A DNA stretch of 64,000 bases from Pseudorhodobacter antarcticus (GCF_900110135.1 NZ_FOCO01000001.1:62001-126000); one strand, 5' to 3'; positions 52,719 to 62,336 are shown, counted from the first letter of the stretch. The notes: generated by a model not told the origin, from the sequence alone. Numbers and translations: made by a program.

Positions 52719-54455
52719 ATGACCTCGAACGATACTCGCCAAGGGCAGGCCGAATTATCCGCAGCGCGGGCGCGTGGCCGCAGCTTGTATGTGACCATTT
52801 TTGTGTTCAGCTTTTTCGTCAATTTGCTGATGCTGACCGGGCCTTTGTACATGCTGCAAGTGTATGATCGCGTGCTGGGCAGCCGGTCAGAGGAGACGTT
52901 GCTGGCACTGTCGGTACTGGTGTTGGTGCTGTTTGTGGCGATGGGGATTTTGGATCATGCGCGCAATCGGGTGATCGCACGGGTGGGCGCGCGGTTTCAA
53001 GATGCGTTGGACCAGCGGGTGTTTCAAGCATCGGTGCGGCGGTTAACGGCGGTGCCCAATGACACGAACGCGCTGGTGGCGCAGCGTGACCTAGAGGCGG
53101 TGCAGCGGTATTATTCATCGCCCGTGCATTTGGCGTTTTTCGATATTCCCTGGACACCGCTGTTTGTGGGCGCGATTTTTGTATTCCACCCGGTGTTGGG
53201 CTGGCTGGCGGTTGCGGGCGGTATGGCATTGATTTTGTTAACATTTTTGAACCGGGCGGTGACGCAAACACCGCTGAACCGGGCCAATGCAACCGGGGTC
53301 CATGCGGACCATTTGGCCGATAACCTAAAGGCGGAGGCGGAGACTGTGCAAGCGCTGGGAATGGCGCAGGCGGGGTTTTCGCGCTGGCAAAAAGCGCGCA
53401 GCGCAGCCTTGATCGCCAATATCACCGCCGCCGATCTGGGCGGGATTTTCACCGTCACTTCCCGCACGTTTCGGTTGTTTTTACAATCGGCGATGCTGGG
53501 GGTCGGCGCCTATTTGGTGCTGCAAGGGCAGTTGAGCGCGGGGGCGATGATCGCGGGATCCATCCTGCTGGGCCGCGCGCTGGCCCCGATTGAGGTGTTG
53601 GTCGGCCAATGGGCGCTGGTGCAACGGTCCCAAGAAGGTTGGGGGCGGCTGGCAGTTTTGCTGTCGGCCCAACCGATTGAGGCGGCGCGCACCCCCTTGC
53701 CCCGGCCAAAAGCGCTGCTGGAGGTGCATCAACTGTCCGTGGTGCCGCCGGGGGGCACGCAGGCGGTGTTGCGCATGGTGTCGTTTGGGGTGCAACCGGG
53801 GCAAGCGATGGGGGTAATCGGGCCATCGGGGTCTGGGAAATCCTCGCTCGCGCGGGCGCTGATTGGGGTTTGGCGGCCTGCGGGCGGCCATATCCGGCTG
53901 GATGGCGCGACGCTGGACCAATATGACGCCGATGTTTTGGGCGGCTATATTGGGTATTTGCCGCAACGGGTTGCGCTGTTTGATGGCACAATTTCGGAAA
54001 ATATTGCGCGGCTGGGCGCGGATGCGGACCCGGCAAAAATTGTGTTGGCGGCACAGCGGGCGGCGGCACATGACATGATTTTGAAACTGCCGGACGGGTA
54101 TGACACGCGGGTGTCGACCTTGGGGGGGCGGTTGTCGGGCGGGCAAGTGCAGCGCATTGGATTGGCGCGCGCACTGTTTGGTGACCCGGTTTTGCTGGTG
54201 TTGGATGAGCCGAATTCGAACTTGGACAATGAAGGGTCGCAGGCCGTGAACCATGCCATTCGTGCGACGAAAGCGGCGGGGGGGGCGGTGTTGATCATGG
54301 CGCATCGGCCCGCGGCGATCCAAGAATGTGACGTGCTGTTGGTGCTGGAAGATGGGGCGCGCCGCGCCTTTGGGCCGCGCGACCAAGTGTTGCGCGACAT
54401 GGTGCAAAACCACGGAGAGATTGCGCGCAAAGCTGTGCCGGGGGGTGTGGCATGA
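52719..54455 (+). CDS. Type I secretion ABC transporter (PrtD/HlyB-like)
   Basis: 578 residues: membrane domain (about 25-310, opening SLYVTIFVFSFFVNLLMLTG and PLYMLQVYDRVLGSRSEETL) fused to an ATPase (about 340-565; Walker A GPSGSGKSS, signature LSGGQVQRIGLARAL, Walker B LLVLDEPNSNLD). No N-terminal C39 peptidase domain, as in the PrtD group that exports RTX and related proteins. The ATG at 52719 lacks a strong RBS; TTG at 52701 is possible. ATGA overlap with the HlyD gene. Confidence 0.93.
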   Translation: MTSNDTRQGQAELSAARARGRSLYVTIFVFSFFVNLLMLTGPLYMLQVYDRVLGSRSEETLLALSVLVLVLFVAMGILDHARNRVIARVGARFQDALDQRVFQASVRRLTAVPNDTNALVAQRDLEAVQRYYSSPVHLAFFDIPWTPLFVGAIFVFHPVLGWLAVAGGMALILLTFLNRAVTQTPLNRANATGVHADHLADNLKAEAETVQALGMAQAGFSRWQKARSAALIANITAADLGGIFTVTSRTFRLFLQSAMLGVGAYLVLQGQLSAGAMIAGSILLGRALAPIEVLVGQWALVQRSQEGWGRLAVLLSAQPIEAARTPLPRPKALLEVHQLSVVPPGGTQAVLRMVSFGVQPGQAMGVIGPSGSGKSSLARALIGVWRPAGGHIRLDGATLDQYDADVLGGYIGYLPQRVALFDGTISENIARLGADADPAKIVLAAQRAAAHDMILKLPDGYDTRVSTLGGRLSGGQVQRIGLARALFGDPVLLVLDEPNSNLDNEGSQAVNHAIRATKAAGGAVLIMAHRPAAIQECDVLLVLEDGARRAFGPRDQVLRDMVQNHGEIARKAVPGGVA

Positions 54456-55744
54456 ACGCTTGGTCCGTGCGCAAACCCGTGCTGACGGGGGTGTTTACCT
54501 TGGTTTTGCTGGTCGGTTTTTTTGCAGCTTGGGGGGTGATGACCACGATCACCGGGGCAATTGTCGCCTCGGGCCGTATTGAGGTGGAGCAGAATCGCCA
54601 GATTGTGCAGCATCCCGATGGTGGGGTGGTGGACTCAATCCATGTGGTCGAAGGGCAGACCGTGCGCGCGGGGGATCTGGTGCTGCGGCTGGACGGGGCG
54701 GCGGTGAAATCGGAACTTGCCATCGTGGAGGGGCAGTTTTTTGAAATTCTGGCCCGGCGTGCGCGCCTTGAGGCGGAGCGGGACGACAAAACCAGCATCA
54801 GTTTTGCAGCCGATTTGGCGGCGGAGGCGGCGATGCGCCCCCAAATCGCGGAGCAGATGGAGGGGCAGCGCCGCCTGTTTGCAGCGCGGGCCGAAACGGC
54901 GGCCCAGCAGGTGGACCAGTTGGGCAAGCGCAGCGGGCAAATCGCCAGCCAGATCACCGGGATTGATGCGCAATCACGCGCGCTATCGCTGCAACTGGAC
55001 CTGATCACGCAAGAATTGACGGCGCAGCAAGCGTTGCTGGACAAGGGTTTGGCGCAGGCCAGCCGGGTGTTGTCGCTGCAACGCGAGGCGGCGCGGCTGG
55101 ACGGTGAGGTGGGCGAATTGGCCGCCACCCGTGCACAATCTGAAGGCCGCATGACCGAGATTGAGATTGAGGTGCTGAAGCTGGCCGCGACCCGGCGCGA
55201 GGAGGCGAACACGCAGCTGCGCGACATCGGATACCGCGAGTTGGAGCTGGCCGAACGCCGCCGCGCGCTGGCAGAACGCATTGCGCGGCTGGATGTGGTG
55301 GCGCCCGTATCGGGTGTGGTTTTGGGCCTGCAAGTGACCACGCCGCGCGCGGTTTTGCGCCCCGCCGATCCGGTGCTGTACTTGATTCCCCAAGACCGCC
55401 CTTTGGTGATCGCGGCGCAGGTGCAGCCGTTTCATATTGACCAAATTCGGGTGGGGCAGCCCGTAAATTTGGTGTTTTCAGCCTTTCCCAGCCGGACAAC
55501 GCCGGAACTGACGGGCCATATCACCGGGGTTTCGGCCGATGCGTTGATCGACCAACGCACGCAGATGCCCTATTACCGGGCCGAAATTATCCCCGATGAG
55601 GGCGAGATTGAGAAACTGGACGGGCTGACATTGATCCCCGGCATGCCGGTTGAGGCGTTTATCCGCACCAATGAACGCACGCCGCTGGCCTATCTGTTGA
55701 AACCCTTTACCGATTATTTCGCCCGCGCCTTTCGCGAGAGTTGA
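54452..55744 (+). CDS. HlyD-family type I secretion periplasmic adaptor
   Basis: 430-residue membrane-fusion protein linking the ABC transporter to an outer-membrane channel. One N-terminal helix (about 10-32), then a biotinyl-lipoyl part (GVVDSIHVVEGQTVRAGDLV), a long coiled coil (about 85-270) and the HlyD C-terminal domain (VVAPVSGVVLGLQVTTPRAV, GMPVEAFIRTNERTPLAYLL, PFTDYFARAFRE). It overlaps the ABC gene (ATGA). No TolC gene or RTX substrate is adjacent. Confidence 0.93.
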   Translation: MNAWSVRKPVLTGVFTLVLLVGFFAAWGVMTTITGAIVASGRIEVEQNRQIVQHPDGGVVDSIHVVEGQTVRAGDLVLRLDGAAVKSELAIVEGQFFEILARRARLEAERDDKTSISFAADLAAEAAMRPQIAEQMEGQRRLFAARAETAAQQVDQLGKRSGQIASQITGIDAQSRALSLQLDLITQELTAQQALLDKGLAQASRVLSLQREAARLDGEVGELAATRAQSEGRMTEIEIEVLKLAATRREEANTQLRDIGYRELELAERRRALAERIARLDVVAPVSGVVLGLQVTTPRAVLRPADPVLYLIPQDRPLVIAAQVQPFHIDQIRVGQPVNLVFSAFPSRTTPELTGHITGVSADALIDQRTQMPYYRAEIIPDEGEIEKLDGLTLIPGMPVEAFIRTNERTPLAYLLKPFTDYFARAFRES

Positions 55745-55813
55745 GGGATTTCGGGTTCACCCAAGGGCGCAAAGCGGATAGGGTGCGCAAAATTGCATAA
55801 AATGGGGACGCAT

Positions 55814-56275
55814 ATGACCATCACTGCCCGCCTTGCCGAACGTGGCATCACCTTGCCGAACGCGCCTGCCCCTGCTGCCAATTATGTGCCGTTTGTGCTG
55901 GACGGAACCACGCTTTACGTCTCGGGGCAGATCAGCCAAGGGCCGGATGGGTTGATCAAGGGCCGTTTGGGCGACGGGATGAGCGTGGAGGACGGTGCCG
56001 CCGCTGCCCAGCGTTGTGCGATTTCGCTGTTGGCGCAGGTCAATGCGGCCTGTGGCGGTGATCTGTCGCGGCTGAAACGGGTGATCAAATTGACGGGCTT
56101 TGTCAATTCCACCGCTGATTTCATTGACCAGCCAAAAGTTATCAACGGCGCGTCCGATTTCTTGGTCGCGGTTTTGGGCGATGCTGGGCGGCATGCAAGG
56201 TCGGCGGTGTCGGCGGCGTCGCTGCCTTTGGGGGTGGCGGTGGAGATCGAAGGGATTTTCGAAATCTCTGCCTGA
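55814..56275 (+). CDS. RidA/YjgF-family protein (long form)
   Basis: 153-residue trimeric-barrel family protein. RidA proper hydrolyses reactive enamine/imine intermediates; this longer subgroup has uncertain substrates. YVPFVLDGTTLYVSGQISQG, LKRVIKLTGFVNSTADFIDQ and ASDFLVAVLGDAGRHARSAV (with the family Arg near 137 in HARSAVSAASLP) are typical. ATG at 55814 with GGGGA 4 bases upstream; ATG at 55802 and TTG at 55793 are weaker. It starts the RidA-phosphodiesterase-acetyltransferase cluster. Confidence 0.88.
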   Translation: MTITARLAERGITLPNAPAPAANYVPFVLDGTTLYVSGQISQGPDGLIKGRLGDGMSVEDGAAAAQRCAISLLAQVNAACGGDLSRLKRVIKLTGFVNSTADFIDQPKVINGASDFLVAVLGDAGRHARSAVSAASLPLGVAVEIEGIFEISA

Positions 56276-56325
56276 AACGCAGGTTGCCGGATCCACCCCC
56301 CCCTTTTCAGAATAAGTGAGCCGCA

Positions 56326-57096
56326 ATGCCCCCCGCCCTGCATCCCGATTTTTTGACCAAACCCATCGCCCACCGCGCGTTGCACAACATTCGCGATGGG
56401 CGGCCCGAAAATTCGCGGGCGGCGATCAAGGCGGCGATCAAGGCGGGCTATGCCATTGAAATTGATCTGCAGTTTTCGCGCGATGGGCAAGCGATTGTGT
56501 TTCATGATGAGGCGCTAGACCGTTTGACGATGGAAACCGGGCCGTTGAACCAACGCTCGGCGGCGGAATTGTCGCATATTCCGTTGCGGGGGGGGCGCGA
56601 AACCATCCCGACGCTGGTGGATGTTTTGGCGCTGGTCGCGGGGCAGGTGCCGTTGCTGATTGAAATGAAGGATCAGCACGGCGAAATGGGCCCCACCGAT
56701 GGCAAGCTGGAGGCGGCGACGGCGGCGGCACTGGCGGGCTACAAAGGTCCAGTTGCGTTGATGTCGTTCAACCCCCATTCGATGGTGGTGATGGCGCGGC
56801 TGTGCCCGTTCGTTCCGCGCGGACTGACCACGGCGGCGTTTGACCCTGCAAAATGGGCGCCTATCCCCCCGGCCACCTGTGATCGGCTGCGGATGATCCC
56901 AGATTATGATCATATCAATGCTTGTTTCATCAGCCATGAGGCGGCCGATTTGGACCGCCCGCGCGTCACCGAACTGCGTCACCAAGGTGCTGAAATCCTG
57001 TGTTGGACCATCAAAACGCCAGAGGCGGAGGCAAAAGCGCGCGAGATTGCGCAAAATATCACGTTTGAAGGCTATCTTGCGCCCTTGCCTGCTTGA
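56326..57096 (+). CDS. Glycerophosphodiester phosphodiesterase family protein
   Basis: 256-residue TIM-barrel phosphodiesterase: KPIAHRALHNIRDGRPENSR at the start, metal ligands in YAIEIDLQFSRDGQAIVFHD, and PLLIEMKDQHG as the third element. Likely cytoplasmic since no signal peptide is seen; would release glycerol-3-phosphate or a related product from phospholipid turnover. 50 bases after the RidA gene. Confidence 0.9.
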   Translation: MPPALHPDFLTKPIAHRALHNIRDGRPENSRAAIKAAIKAGYAIEIDLQFSRDGQAIVFHDEALDRLTMETGPLNQRSAAELSHIPLRGGRETIPTLVDVLALVAGQVPLLIEMKDQHGEMGPTDGKLEAATAAALAGYKGPVALMSFNPHSMVVMARLCPFVPRGLTTAAFDPAKWAPIPPATCDRLRMIPDYDHINACFISHEAADLDRPRVTELRHQGAEILCWTIKTPEAEAKAREIAQNITFEGYLAPLPA

Positions 57097-57147
57097 CCCA
57101 AGCCGCGGCTGCCCCAGCTAAGGCAAACGTTGCCCCCAAAGGTTCAT

Positions 57148-58326
57148 ATGGCCGAGATTGACGCGACCCTGCACAACAGCTTTGCCGAAATCCCAAGCGC
57201 AGATTGGGACGCCTTGGCATGCCCAGAGGGGCAAACGGGCCGCGCGATTGACCCGTTCATGACGCATCGGTTTTTGCTGGCGCTGGAACGGTCGGGCTCG
57301 ATCGGGCCGCGCACGGGTTGGCAACCGCGCCCTTTGGTGCTGCGCGAAAATGGCGTGGCGATTGCAGCGATGGCCATGTTTGCCAAGGGTCACAGCCAAG
57401 GGGAATATATTTTCGACCATTCATGGGCGCAGGCGTTTGAACGCGCGGGCGGGCAGTATTACCCAAAACTGCAAGTCGCCGCCCCTTTTACGCCCGCCAC
57501 GGGCCGCCGTTTATTAACGCTGCCGGGGCGGGAGGCGGACGGGGCGCGCGCACTGGTCAGCGCCGCCACGCAAATCGCAACCCAAAACAATCTGTCGTCG
57601 CTGCACATCACCTTTTGCACCGAAGCAGAGGCGGCGCGCGCTGAAACTTTGGGCCTGATGCACCGCGTCACCCAGCAATATCATTGGCAAAACAACAGCT
57701 ACGCCGATTTTGATGGCTTTTTGGCGCAGCTGTCGTCGCGCAAACGCAAGGCCATTCGCAAAGAACGCGCCACGGCCAATGACGCAGGGCTAGAGGTGCG
57801 CAGCCTGACCGGCGACCAAATTCAGCCCGCGCATTGGGATGCGTTTTGGCAGTTTTACCAAGACACCGGCGCGCGCAAATGGGGCACGCCGTACCTGACC
57901 CGCGCGGCATTCGCGGAATTTCACGACACCATGCGGGATGATATTTTGCTGGTGCTGGCCTTTGACGGCGACACCCCGGTTGCGGGCGCGCTGAATTTCA
58001 TCGGCCGCGATGCGCTTTACGGCCGCTATTGGGGCTGCACGCAGGAACACCCCTGCCTGCATTTTGAACTTTGCTATTACCGCGCGATTGATTGGGCGAT
58101 TGCCCACGGCTTGCAAACGGTGGAGGCGGGGGCGCAAGGCGACCACAAACTGGCGCGCGGCTATTTGCCCAGCCCGGTCCATTCGCTACACTGGATTGCG
58201 AATGACGGTTTTGCCCGCGCGGTGGCCGATTACCTAGAGGCGGAGCGCCGCGCAGTCACTGATGATATTGAGGTGCTGACCACCCTCGGCCCTTTTCGCC
58301 GCGACGAGTCCGCACAAAACCCCTGA
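57148..58326 (+). CDS. DUF482/GNAT-like acetyltransferase
   Basis: 392 residues with no signal peptide. The middle and C-terminal parts (TQQYHWQNNSYADFDGFLAQ, SSRKRKAIRKERATANDAGL, KWGTPYLTRAAFAEF, GRYWGCTQEHPCLHFELCYY and AGAQGDHKLARGYLPSPVHS) fit the DUF482 group, a FemAB/GNAT-like family. In vivo substrate unknown; a peptidyl or cell-wall amino-acyl/acetyl transfer has been suggested for the family. ATG at 57148 (AAAGG upstream) is preferred to TTG at 57130. Followed after 12 bases by the pterin dehydratase gene. Confidence 0.86.
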   Translation: MAEIDATLHNSFAEIPSADWDALACPEGQTGRAIDPFMTHRFLLALERSGSIGPRTGWQPRPLVLRENGVAIAAMAMFAKGHSQGEYIFDHSWAQAFERAGGQYYPKLQVAAPFTPATGRRLLTLPGREADGARALVSAATQIATQNNLSSLHITFCTEAEAARAETLGLMHRVTQQYHWQNNSYADFDGFLAQLSSRKRKAIRKERATANDAGLEVRSLTGDQIQPAHWDAFWQFYQDTGARKWGTPYLTRAAFAEFHDTMRDDILLVLAFDGDTPVAGALNFIGRDALYGRYWGCTQEHPCLHFELCYYRAIDWAIAHGLQTVEAGAQGDHKLARGYLPSPVHSLHWIANDGFARAVADYLEAERRAVTDDIEVLTTLGPFRRDESAQNP

Positions 58327-58338
58327 ACCGGAGGCGAT

Positions 58339-58626
58339 ATGAAAGTCCCAAAACTGACCGACCGCAGCGCGCTGGAGCCTTTGTTAAACAACGGCTGGGC
58401 GCTGGACACAGGTCGCGACGCGATCACCAAGACCTACATCTTTCGCAATTTCATTGAGGCGTTTGGCTTTATGACCCGCGCAGCGCTGTGGGCCGAAAAA
58501 TGGGATCATCACCCCGAATGGTCCAATGTTTACAAGACTGTAGACGTAACACTGACCACGCATGACGCCGATGGCCTGACAGAACTCGACATCAAACTGG
58601 CCCGCAAAATGGACAGTTTGATCTAA
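58339..58626 (+). CDS. phhB: Pterin-4-alpha-carbinolamine dehydratase
   Basis: 95 residues, normal length. Dehydrates 4a-hydroxytetrahydrobiopterin during pterin recycling for phenylalanine hydroxylase; family members also serve as protein scaffolds. The catalytic pattern [20 protein letters not shown] is clear (the HHPEW box), with [20 protein letters not shown] following. No phenylalanine hydroxylase gene is in the window. RBS CCGGAGG is 7 bases before the ATG. Confidence 0.93.
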   Translation: MKVPKLTDRSALEPLLNNGWALDTGRDAITKTYIFRNFIEAFGFMTRAALWAEKWDHHPEWSNVYKTVDVTLTTHDADGLTELDIKLARKMDSLI

Positions 58627-58635
58627 ATCCTACCA

Positions 58636-58658
58636 ATTTCATCTTGGCTTAAATACCT
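58636..58658 (+). repeat. Intergenic repeat motif, copy 2
   Basis: TTTCATCTTGG, then CTT, then AAATACCT, matching the copy at 2189-2211 in 20 of 23 positions. It begins 10 bases after the phhB stop and lies in phhB orientation, facing rnd. Confidence 0.6.
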
Positions 58659-58690
58659 AACCGGCGCCGCCCCCGCAGCGCCGTGTCAGA

Positions 58691-59848
58691 TCAAAGCCGG
58701 ATCACTTTGATCGCGTTGCCTTTGGCCGACAGGGCAATTTCGCCCCGGCACAGGCGCAGCGCGTCCTCGCCAAACGCCTCGTTCCGCCAGCCCATCAGCG
58801 CGGGCACTTTGCGTTGGCCCGCCGCGATCAGGTCCAATTCGGACGCGGAAGCGATCAGTTTGGACGCCACGCCCAACTCCTCGGACTTGGCCTTCAGCAG
58901 CACGCGCAGCAGGTCGGCCAGCGCGGGGTTCACTTGCACTTGGTCTTTGCTCACGTCAGCTTTGGGCAAATCATCGGGTTTGGCATCGACGCCTGCCTTG
59001 ACCGCCGCCAGCAATCCATCGGCAATATCGCCGCGCCGCCCTTCGCGCATCAACAGGCGCGAGCGGCCCAATTCTTCGGTATTCGTGGGCTTGGTCGATG
59101 CAAGTTCCAGCAGCGCATCATCTTTGATCACGCGGCTGCGCGGCACGTTGTTGGTTTGGGCGTACACTTCGCGAAACTGCGCGAGTTCTTTGACAATCGC
59201 CAAAAACCGCCCCGAATTGGTGCGGGTTTTGATGCGCTGCCACGCTTCATGCGGGCGGATGGTATAGGTTTCGGGGTCGGTCAGCACGGCCAACTCTTCC
59301 TCCACCCATTTTTGGCGACCGCTAGCGGCGATTTCGGCGGCAAGGTGTTCATAAATCACGCGCAAATGCGTCACATCGGCCAGCGCATAGGTTTTTTGCG
59401 CATCGCTGAGGGGGCGGCGCGACCAATCGGTAAAGCGGCTGGTTTTATCCAGCGGGTGATGCGCGATTTTGCGGACCAGCGTTTCATAGCCAACCTGTTC
59501 ACCAAAGCCGCAGACCATGGCGGCGACTTGGGTATCAAACAGCGGGTTGGGAAAGCAGTTGCCTTCGACAAAGAAAATCTCAAGATCTTGGCGCGCGGCG
59601 TGGAACACTTTGACGGTCGCCGTGTGGCGAAACAGGTCATAAAGGGGTTCCAGCGACATATCCGCGCCTTCGACCGGGTCGATTAGCACGGCATCGCCAT
59701 CATCGCCCGGCAGCGCCATTTGGATCAGGCACAGTTTGGACCAATAGGTACGTTCGCGCAGAAATTCGGTGTCGATGGTGACATAAGCTTCATTTTTGGC
59801 GGCGGCGCAAAAGGCCGCCAGATCCTCGGTCGTGGTAATCGTTCTCAT
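58691..59848 (-). CDS. rnd: Ribonuclease D
   Basis: 3'-to-5' exoribonuclease for tRNA 3'-end maturation. 385 residues from the ATG at 59848 (MRTITTTEDLAAFCAAAKNE). The DEDDy catalytic acids are in VTIDTEFLRERTYWSKLCLI, VFHAARQDLEIFFVEGN and KTYALADVTHLRVIYEHL (with the y residue); an HRDC-type domain follows (about 210-290). The longer frame to 59920 is rejected. Upstream lies the peroxiredoxin gene in the same direction. Confidence 0.94.
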   Translation of the reverse strand: MRTITTTEDLAAFCAAAKNEAYVTIDTEFLRERTYWSKLCLIQMALPGDDGDAVLIDPVEGADMSLEPLYDLFRHTATVKVFHAARQDLEIFFVEGNCFPNPLFDTQVAAMVCGFGEQVGYETLVRKIAHHPLDKTSRFTDWSRRPLSDAQKTYALADVTHLRVIYEHLAAEIAASGRQKWVEEELAVLTDPETYTIRPHEAWQRIKTRTNSGRFLAIVKELAQFREVYAQTNNVPRSRVIKDDALLELASTKPTNTEELGRSRLLMREGRRGDIADGLLAAVKAGVDAKPDDLPKADVSKDQVQVNPALADLLRVLLKAKSEELGVASKLIASASELDLIAAGQRKVPALMGWRNEAFGEDALRLCRGEIALSAKGNAIKVIRL

Positions 59849-59903
59849 GTATGTCCCGCTTGCGGGGTCATCCCGCAGGTTCGCTATAGGCGCGCAATGC
59901 GGT

Positions 59904-59937
59904 AAAAGAAAGCCCCGCAACGCAAGGTTACGGGGCC
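59904..59937 (-). terminator. Terminator of the peroxiredoxin gene
   Basis: On the minus strand, CCCCGTAAC pairs with GTTGCGGGG (one G-U pair) around loop CTTGC, followed by TTTCTTTT. A strong Rho-independent terminator, 28 bases after the stop codon. Confidence 0.8.
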
Positions 59938-59965
59938 AGCTTTTAGAATTTACCGCGATGTGGCG

Positions 59966-60454
59966 TTAGATCGCAGCCAGCAGCGCCTCACCACCCGAAA
60001 TTTCGCAGGTGCCGGGGCTTTCTTCCAAATGCAGCACTTTGACCACGCCATCTTCGGCCAGCAGCGCATAACGTTTGGACCGCGCCATCAGGCCCACGGG
60101 CGGCGCATCAAACGTCATGCCCATGGCGGCGGTAAATGCGCTTGTGCCATCGGCCAGCAGGCTGATGTTGGCGGCATCTGCACCTGTCGCCTCGCCCCAC
60201 GCTTTCATCACGAAAGGGTCGTTGACCGACACGCAGATCACCTCATCCACACCCTTGGCGGCAAAATCATCGCGGGTGCGCATAAAGCTGGGAACGTGGG
60301 CGGAATGGCAGGTGGGGGTAAAGGCCCCCGGCACCGCGAAAATCACCACTTTGCGGCCTTTGGTCAGGGTGCTGATGCTGACCTCCTCAGGGCCGGATGC
60401 GCCCAAACGGACCAAATTTGCCTCTGGCAGCGTGTCACCTACAGAAATAACCAT
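59966..60454 (-). CDS. Peroxiredoxin (Prx5-type)
   Basis: 162-residue thiol peroxidase of the Prx5 group. The peroxidatic Cys49 is in PGAFTPTCHSAHVPSF; SVNDPFVMKAWGEATGA follows. Reduces peroxides with glutaredoxin or glutathione in known homologues. Only one clear catalytic Cys is present in the first half; another Cys lies at the C-terminal CEISGGEALL. Divergent from the ferredoxin reductase gene. Confidence 0.94.
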   Translation of the reverse strand: MVISVGDTLPEANLVRLGASGPEEVSISTLTKGRKVVIFAVPGAFTPTCHSAHVPSFMRTRDDFAAKGVDEVICVSVNDPFVMKAWGEATGADAANISLLADGTSAFTAAMGMTFDAPPVGLMARSKRYALLAEDGVVKVLHLEESPGTCEISGGEALLAAI

Positions 60455-60567
60455 ATCTTAACCCTCATCCGTTGTGTTTCCCGTTGGGGCAGATATAGGC
60501 TTTTCAGGGGCGCGGGGCCAGTGACTTGTTGGTGAAAAAGCCTGTGGCGCAGCGGGAAGGGTCGAAG

Positions 60568-61770
60568 ATGACGCATATTGTGGTGGTAGGGGCCGGGCAG
60601 GCCGGGGCGGCGTTGGTTGCCAAATTGCGCAGTGACGGTGCTGTGGATCAGATCACGTTGATCGGCGCGGAACCCGTGCCACCCTATCAGCGCCCGCCGC
60701 TGTCCAAAGCGTATTTGATGGGCGACATGCCAGCGGAGCGGTTGTTTTTGCGGCCTGAGGCGTTTTACGCCGAACAAGGCATTGACCTGCGGTTGGGCGC
60801 GCATGTGACCGCGATTGACCCGGCGGGCAAGACGGTGTCGTTGGGCGACGCGGTGGTGGCCTATGACCAATTGGTGTTGACCACGGGGTCCACGCCGCGC
60901 CGTTTGCCAGCCGCGATTGGCGGGGATTTGCGCGGCGTGTTCACCTTGCGCGATTTGGCGGATGTGGATGCGATGCAGCCGTATTTTGTGCCGGGCGCGC
61001 GCGTGGTGATTGTGGGCGGCGGGTATATTGGGCTGGAAGGGGCGGCGGTGGCGGCCAAGCTGGGGCTGGATGTGACCGTGTTGGAAATGGCCCCGCGCAT
61101 TTTACAACGGGTCGCGGCGGAGGAGACATCGGGGTTTTTCCGTGATTTGCACGTGGGCCATGGGGTCACGATTTTGGAAGGCACGGGGTTGGAGCGGTTG
61201 CTGGGGGACGGGCATGTAAGCGCCGCGCGGCTGACTGATGGGCGCGAGATTGCCTGTGATTTTGTCATGGTGGGCGTGGGGATTACGCCGAACGTGGGTT
61301 TGGCGGCAGCGGCGGGGTTGGTGATTGATAACGGCATTGCCACGGACGCGCAGGGGCGCACGTCCGCGCCGGATATTTGGGCGGCGGGCGATTGCGCCAG
61401 TGTGCCTGTGCGCGGCGGGCGCATCCGGTTGGAATCGGTGCCAAATGCGATTGATCAGGCGGAAATTGTGGCCGTAAATTTGGGCGGTGCGGGCCGCGAT
61501 TATGTGCCGGAGCCGTGGTTTTGGTCGGACCAATATGACATCAAGCTGCAAATTGCGGGGCTGAACGCGGGCTATGACCGGGTGGTGACGCGGACCACAG
61601 ATGGCGCGGTGTCGTTTTGGTATTACCGGGGCGATGCGCTGTTGGCGGTGGATGCGATGAACGATCCGCGCGCGTTTATGGTGGCAAAGCGGTTGCTGGC
61701 GGTGGGAAAATCGCCCGATGCGGCGCGCGTGGCCGACCCTGCGACCGAATTGAAGGCGCTGTTGGCCTGA
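60568..61770 (+). CDS. NAD(P)H-dependent FAD ferredoxin (rubredoxin) reductase
   Basis: 400 residues with two dinucleotide-binding folds: FAD site HIVVVGAGQAGAALVAKLRS and NAD(P)H site VVIVGGGYIGLEGAAVAAKL; PPYQRPPLSKAYL is the typical second FAD element, and AAGDCASVP the third. Transfers electrons to a ferredoxin partner, for example of a Rieske oxygenase or cytochrome P450; the partner is not in the window. ATG at 60568 has GAAGGG upstream. TGATG overlap with rsmD. Confidence 0.92.
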   Translation: MTHIVVVGAGQAGAALVAKLRSDGAVDQITLIGAEPVPPYQRPPLSKAYLMGDMPAERLFLRPEAFYAEQGIDLRLGAHVTAIDPAGKTVSLGDAVVAYDQLVLTTGSTPRRLPAAIGGDLRGVFTLRDLADVDAMQPYFVPGARVVIVGGGYIGLEGAAVAAKLGLDVTVLEMAPRILQRVAAEETSGFFRDLHVGHGVTILEGTGLERLLGDGHVSAARLTDGREIACDFVMVGVGITPNVGLAAAAGLVIDNGIATDAQGRTSAPDIWAAGDCASVPVRGGRIRLESVPNAIDQAEIVAVNLGGAGRDYVPEPWFWSDQYDIKLQIAGLNAGYDRVVTRTTDGAVSFWYYRGDALLAVDAMNDPRAFMVAKRLLAVGKSPDAARVADPATELKALLA

Positions 61771-62336
61771 TGCGGATTATTGGTGGCACCCATCGCGGCA
61801 CGCATTTGGCAGAGCTGGGCAAAGGCGATGCGGCGGCGCATTTGCGCCCCACGTCCGACCGCGTGCGCGAGGCGATGTTTAACCTGTTGATCAATGGTCG
61901 CTTGGACGGGGGGCCAAACCCGGTTGCGGGCGCGCGGGTGTTGGATTTGTTTGCAGGCACCGGCGCGCTGGCGTTGGAGGCGATGAGCCGGGGCGCGGCA
62001 GCGGCGACCTTGGTGGAGGATGGCAAAGTGGCGCTGGCCCTGATCAAGCGGAATTTGGAAATTACGCGGATGCGGGCGGTGGTGCTGCGTCAATCGGCGG
62101 TGGCCCTGCCCCGCAACACGGCAGGGCCCTTTGATCTGATCTTCATGGACCCGCCTTACGCGCGCCAAATGGGCGAGGCGGCGCTGGCATCGGCGCGCGC
62201 GGGCGGTTGGATTGCCCCCGGCGCCGTGGTGGTGTGGGAGGAAAACGCGGCCATCACCGCCCCGCCTGATTTTGCACCGCTGGACCAGCGCACATACGGC
62301 GACACAACCATCACCATTTTAAGGACGCCTGTATGA
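61770..62336 (+). CDS. rsmD: 16S rRNA (guanine966-N2)-methyltransferase
   Basis: 188 residues. Methylates G966 of 16S rRNA. MRIIGGTHRGTHLAELGKG and RPTSDRVREAMFNLLI are family marks; VLDLFAGTGALALEAMSRGA is the SAM motif and IFMDPPYARQ holds the DPPY catalytic motif. Start ATG overlaps the reductase stop (TGATG). Confidence 0.94.
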   Translation: MRIIGGTHRGTHLAELGKGDAAAHLRPTSDRVREAMFNLLINGRLDGGPNPVAGARVLDLFAGTGALALEAMSRGAAAATLVEDGKVALALIKRNLEITRMRAVVLRQSAVALPRNTAGPFDLIFMDPPYARQMGEAALASARAGGWIAPGAVVVWEENAAITAPPDFAPLDQRTYGDTTITILRTPV

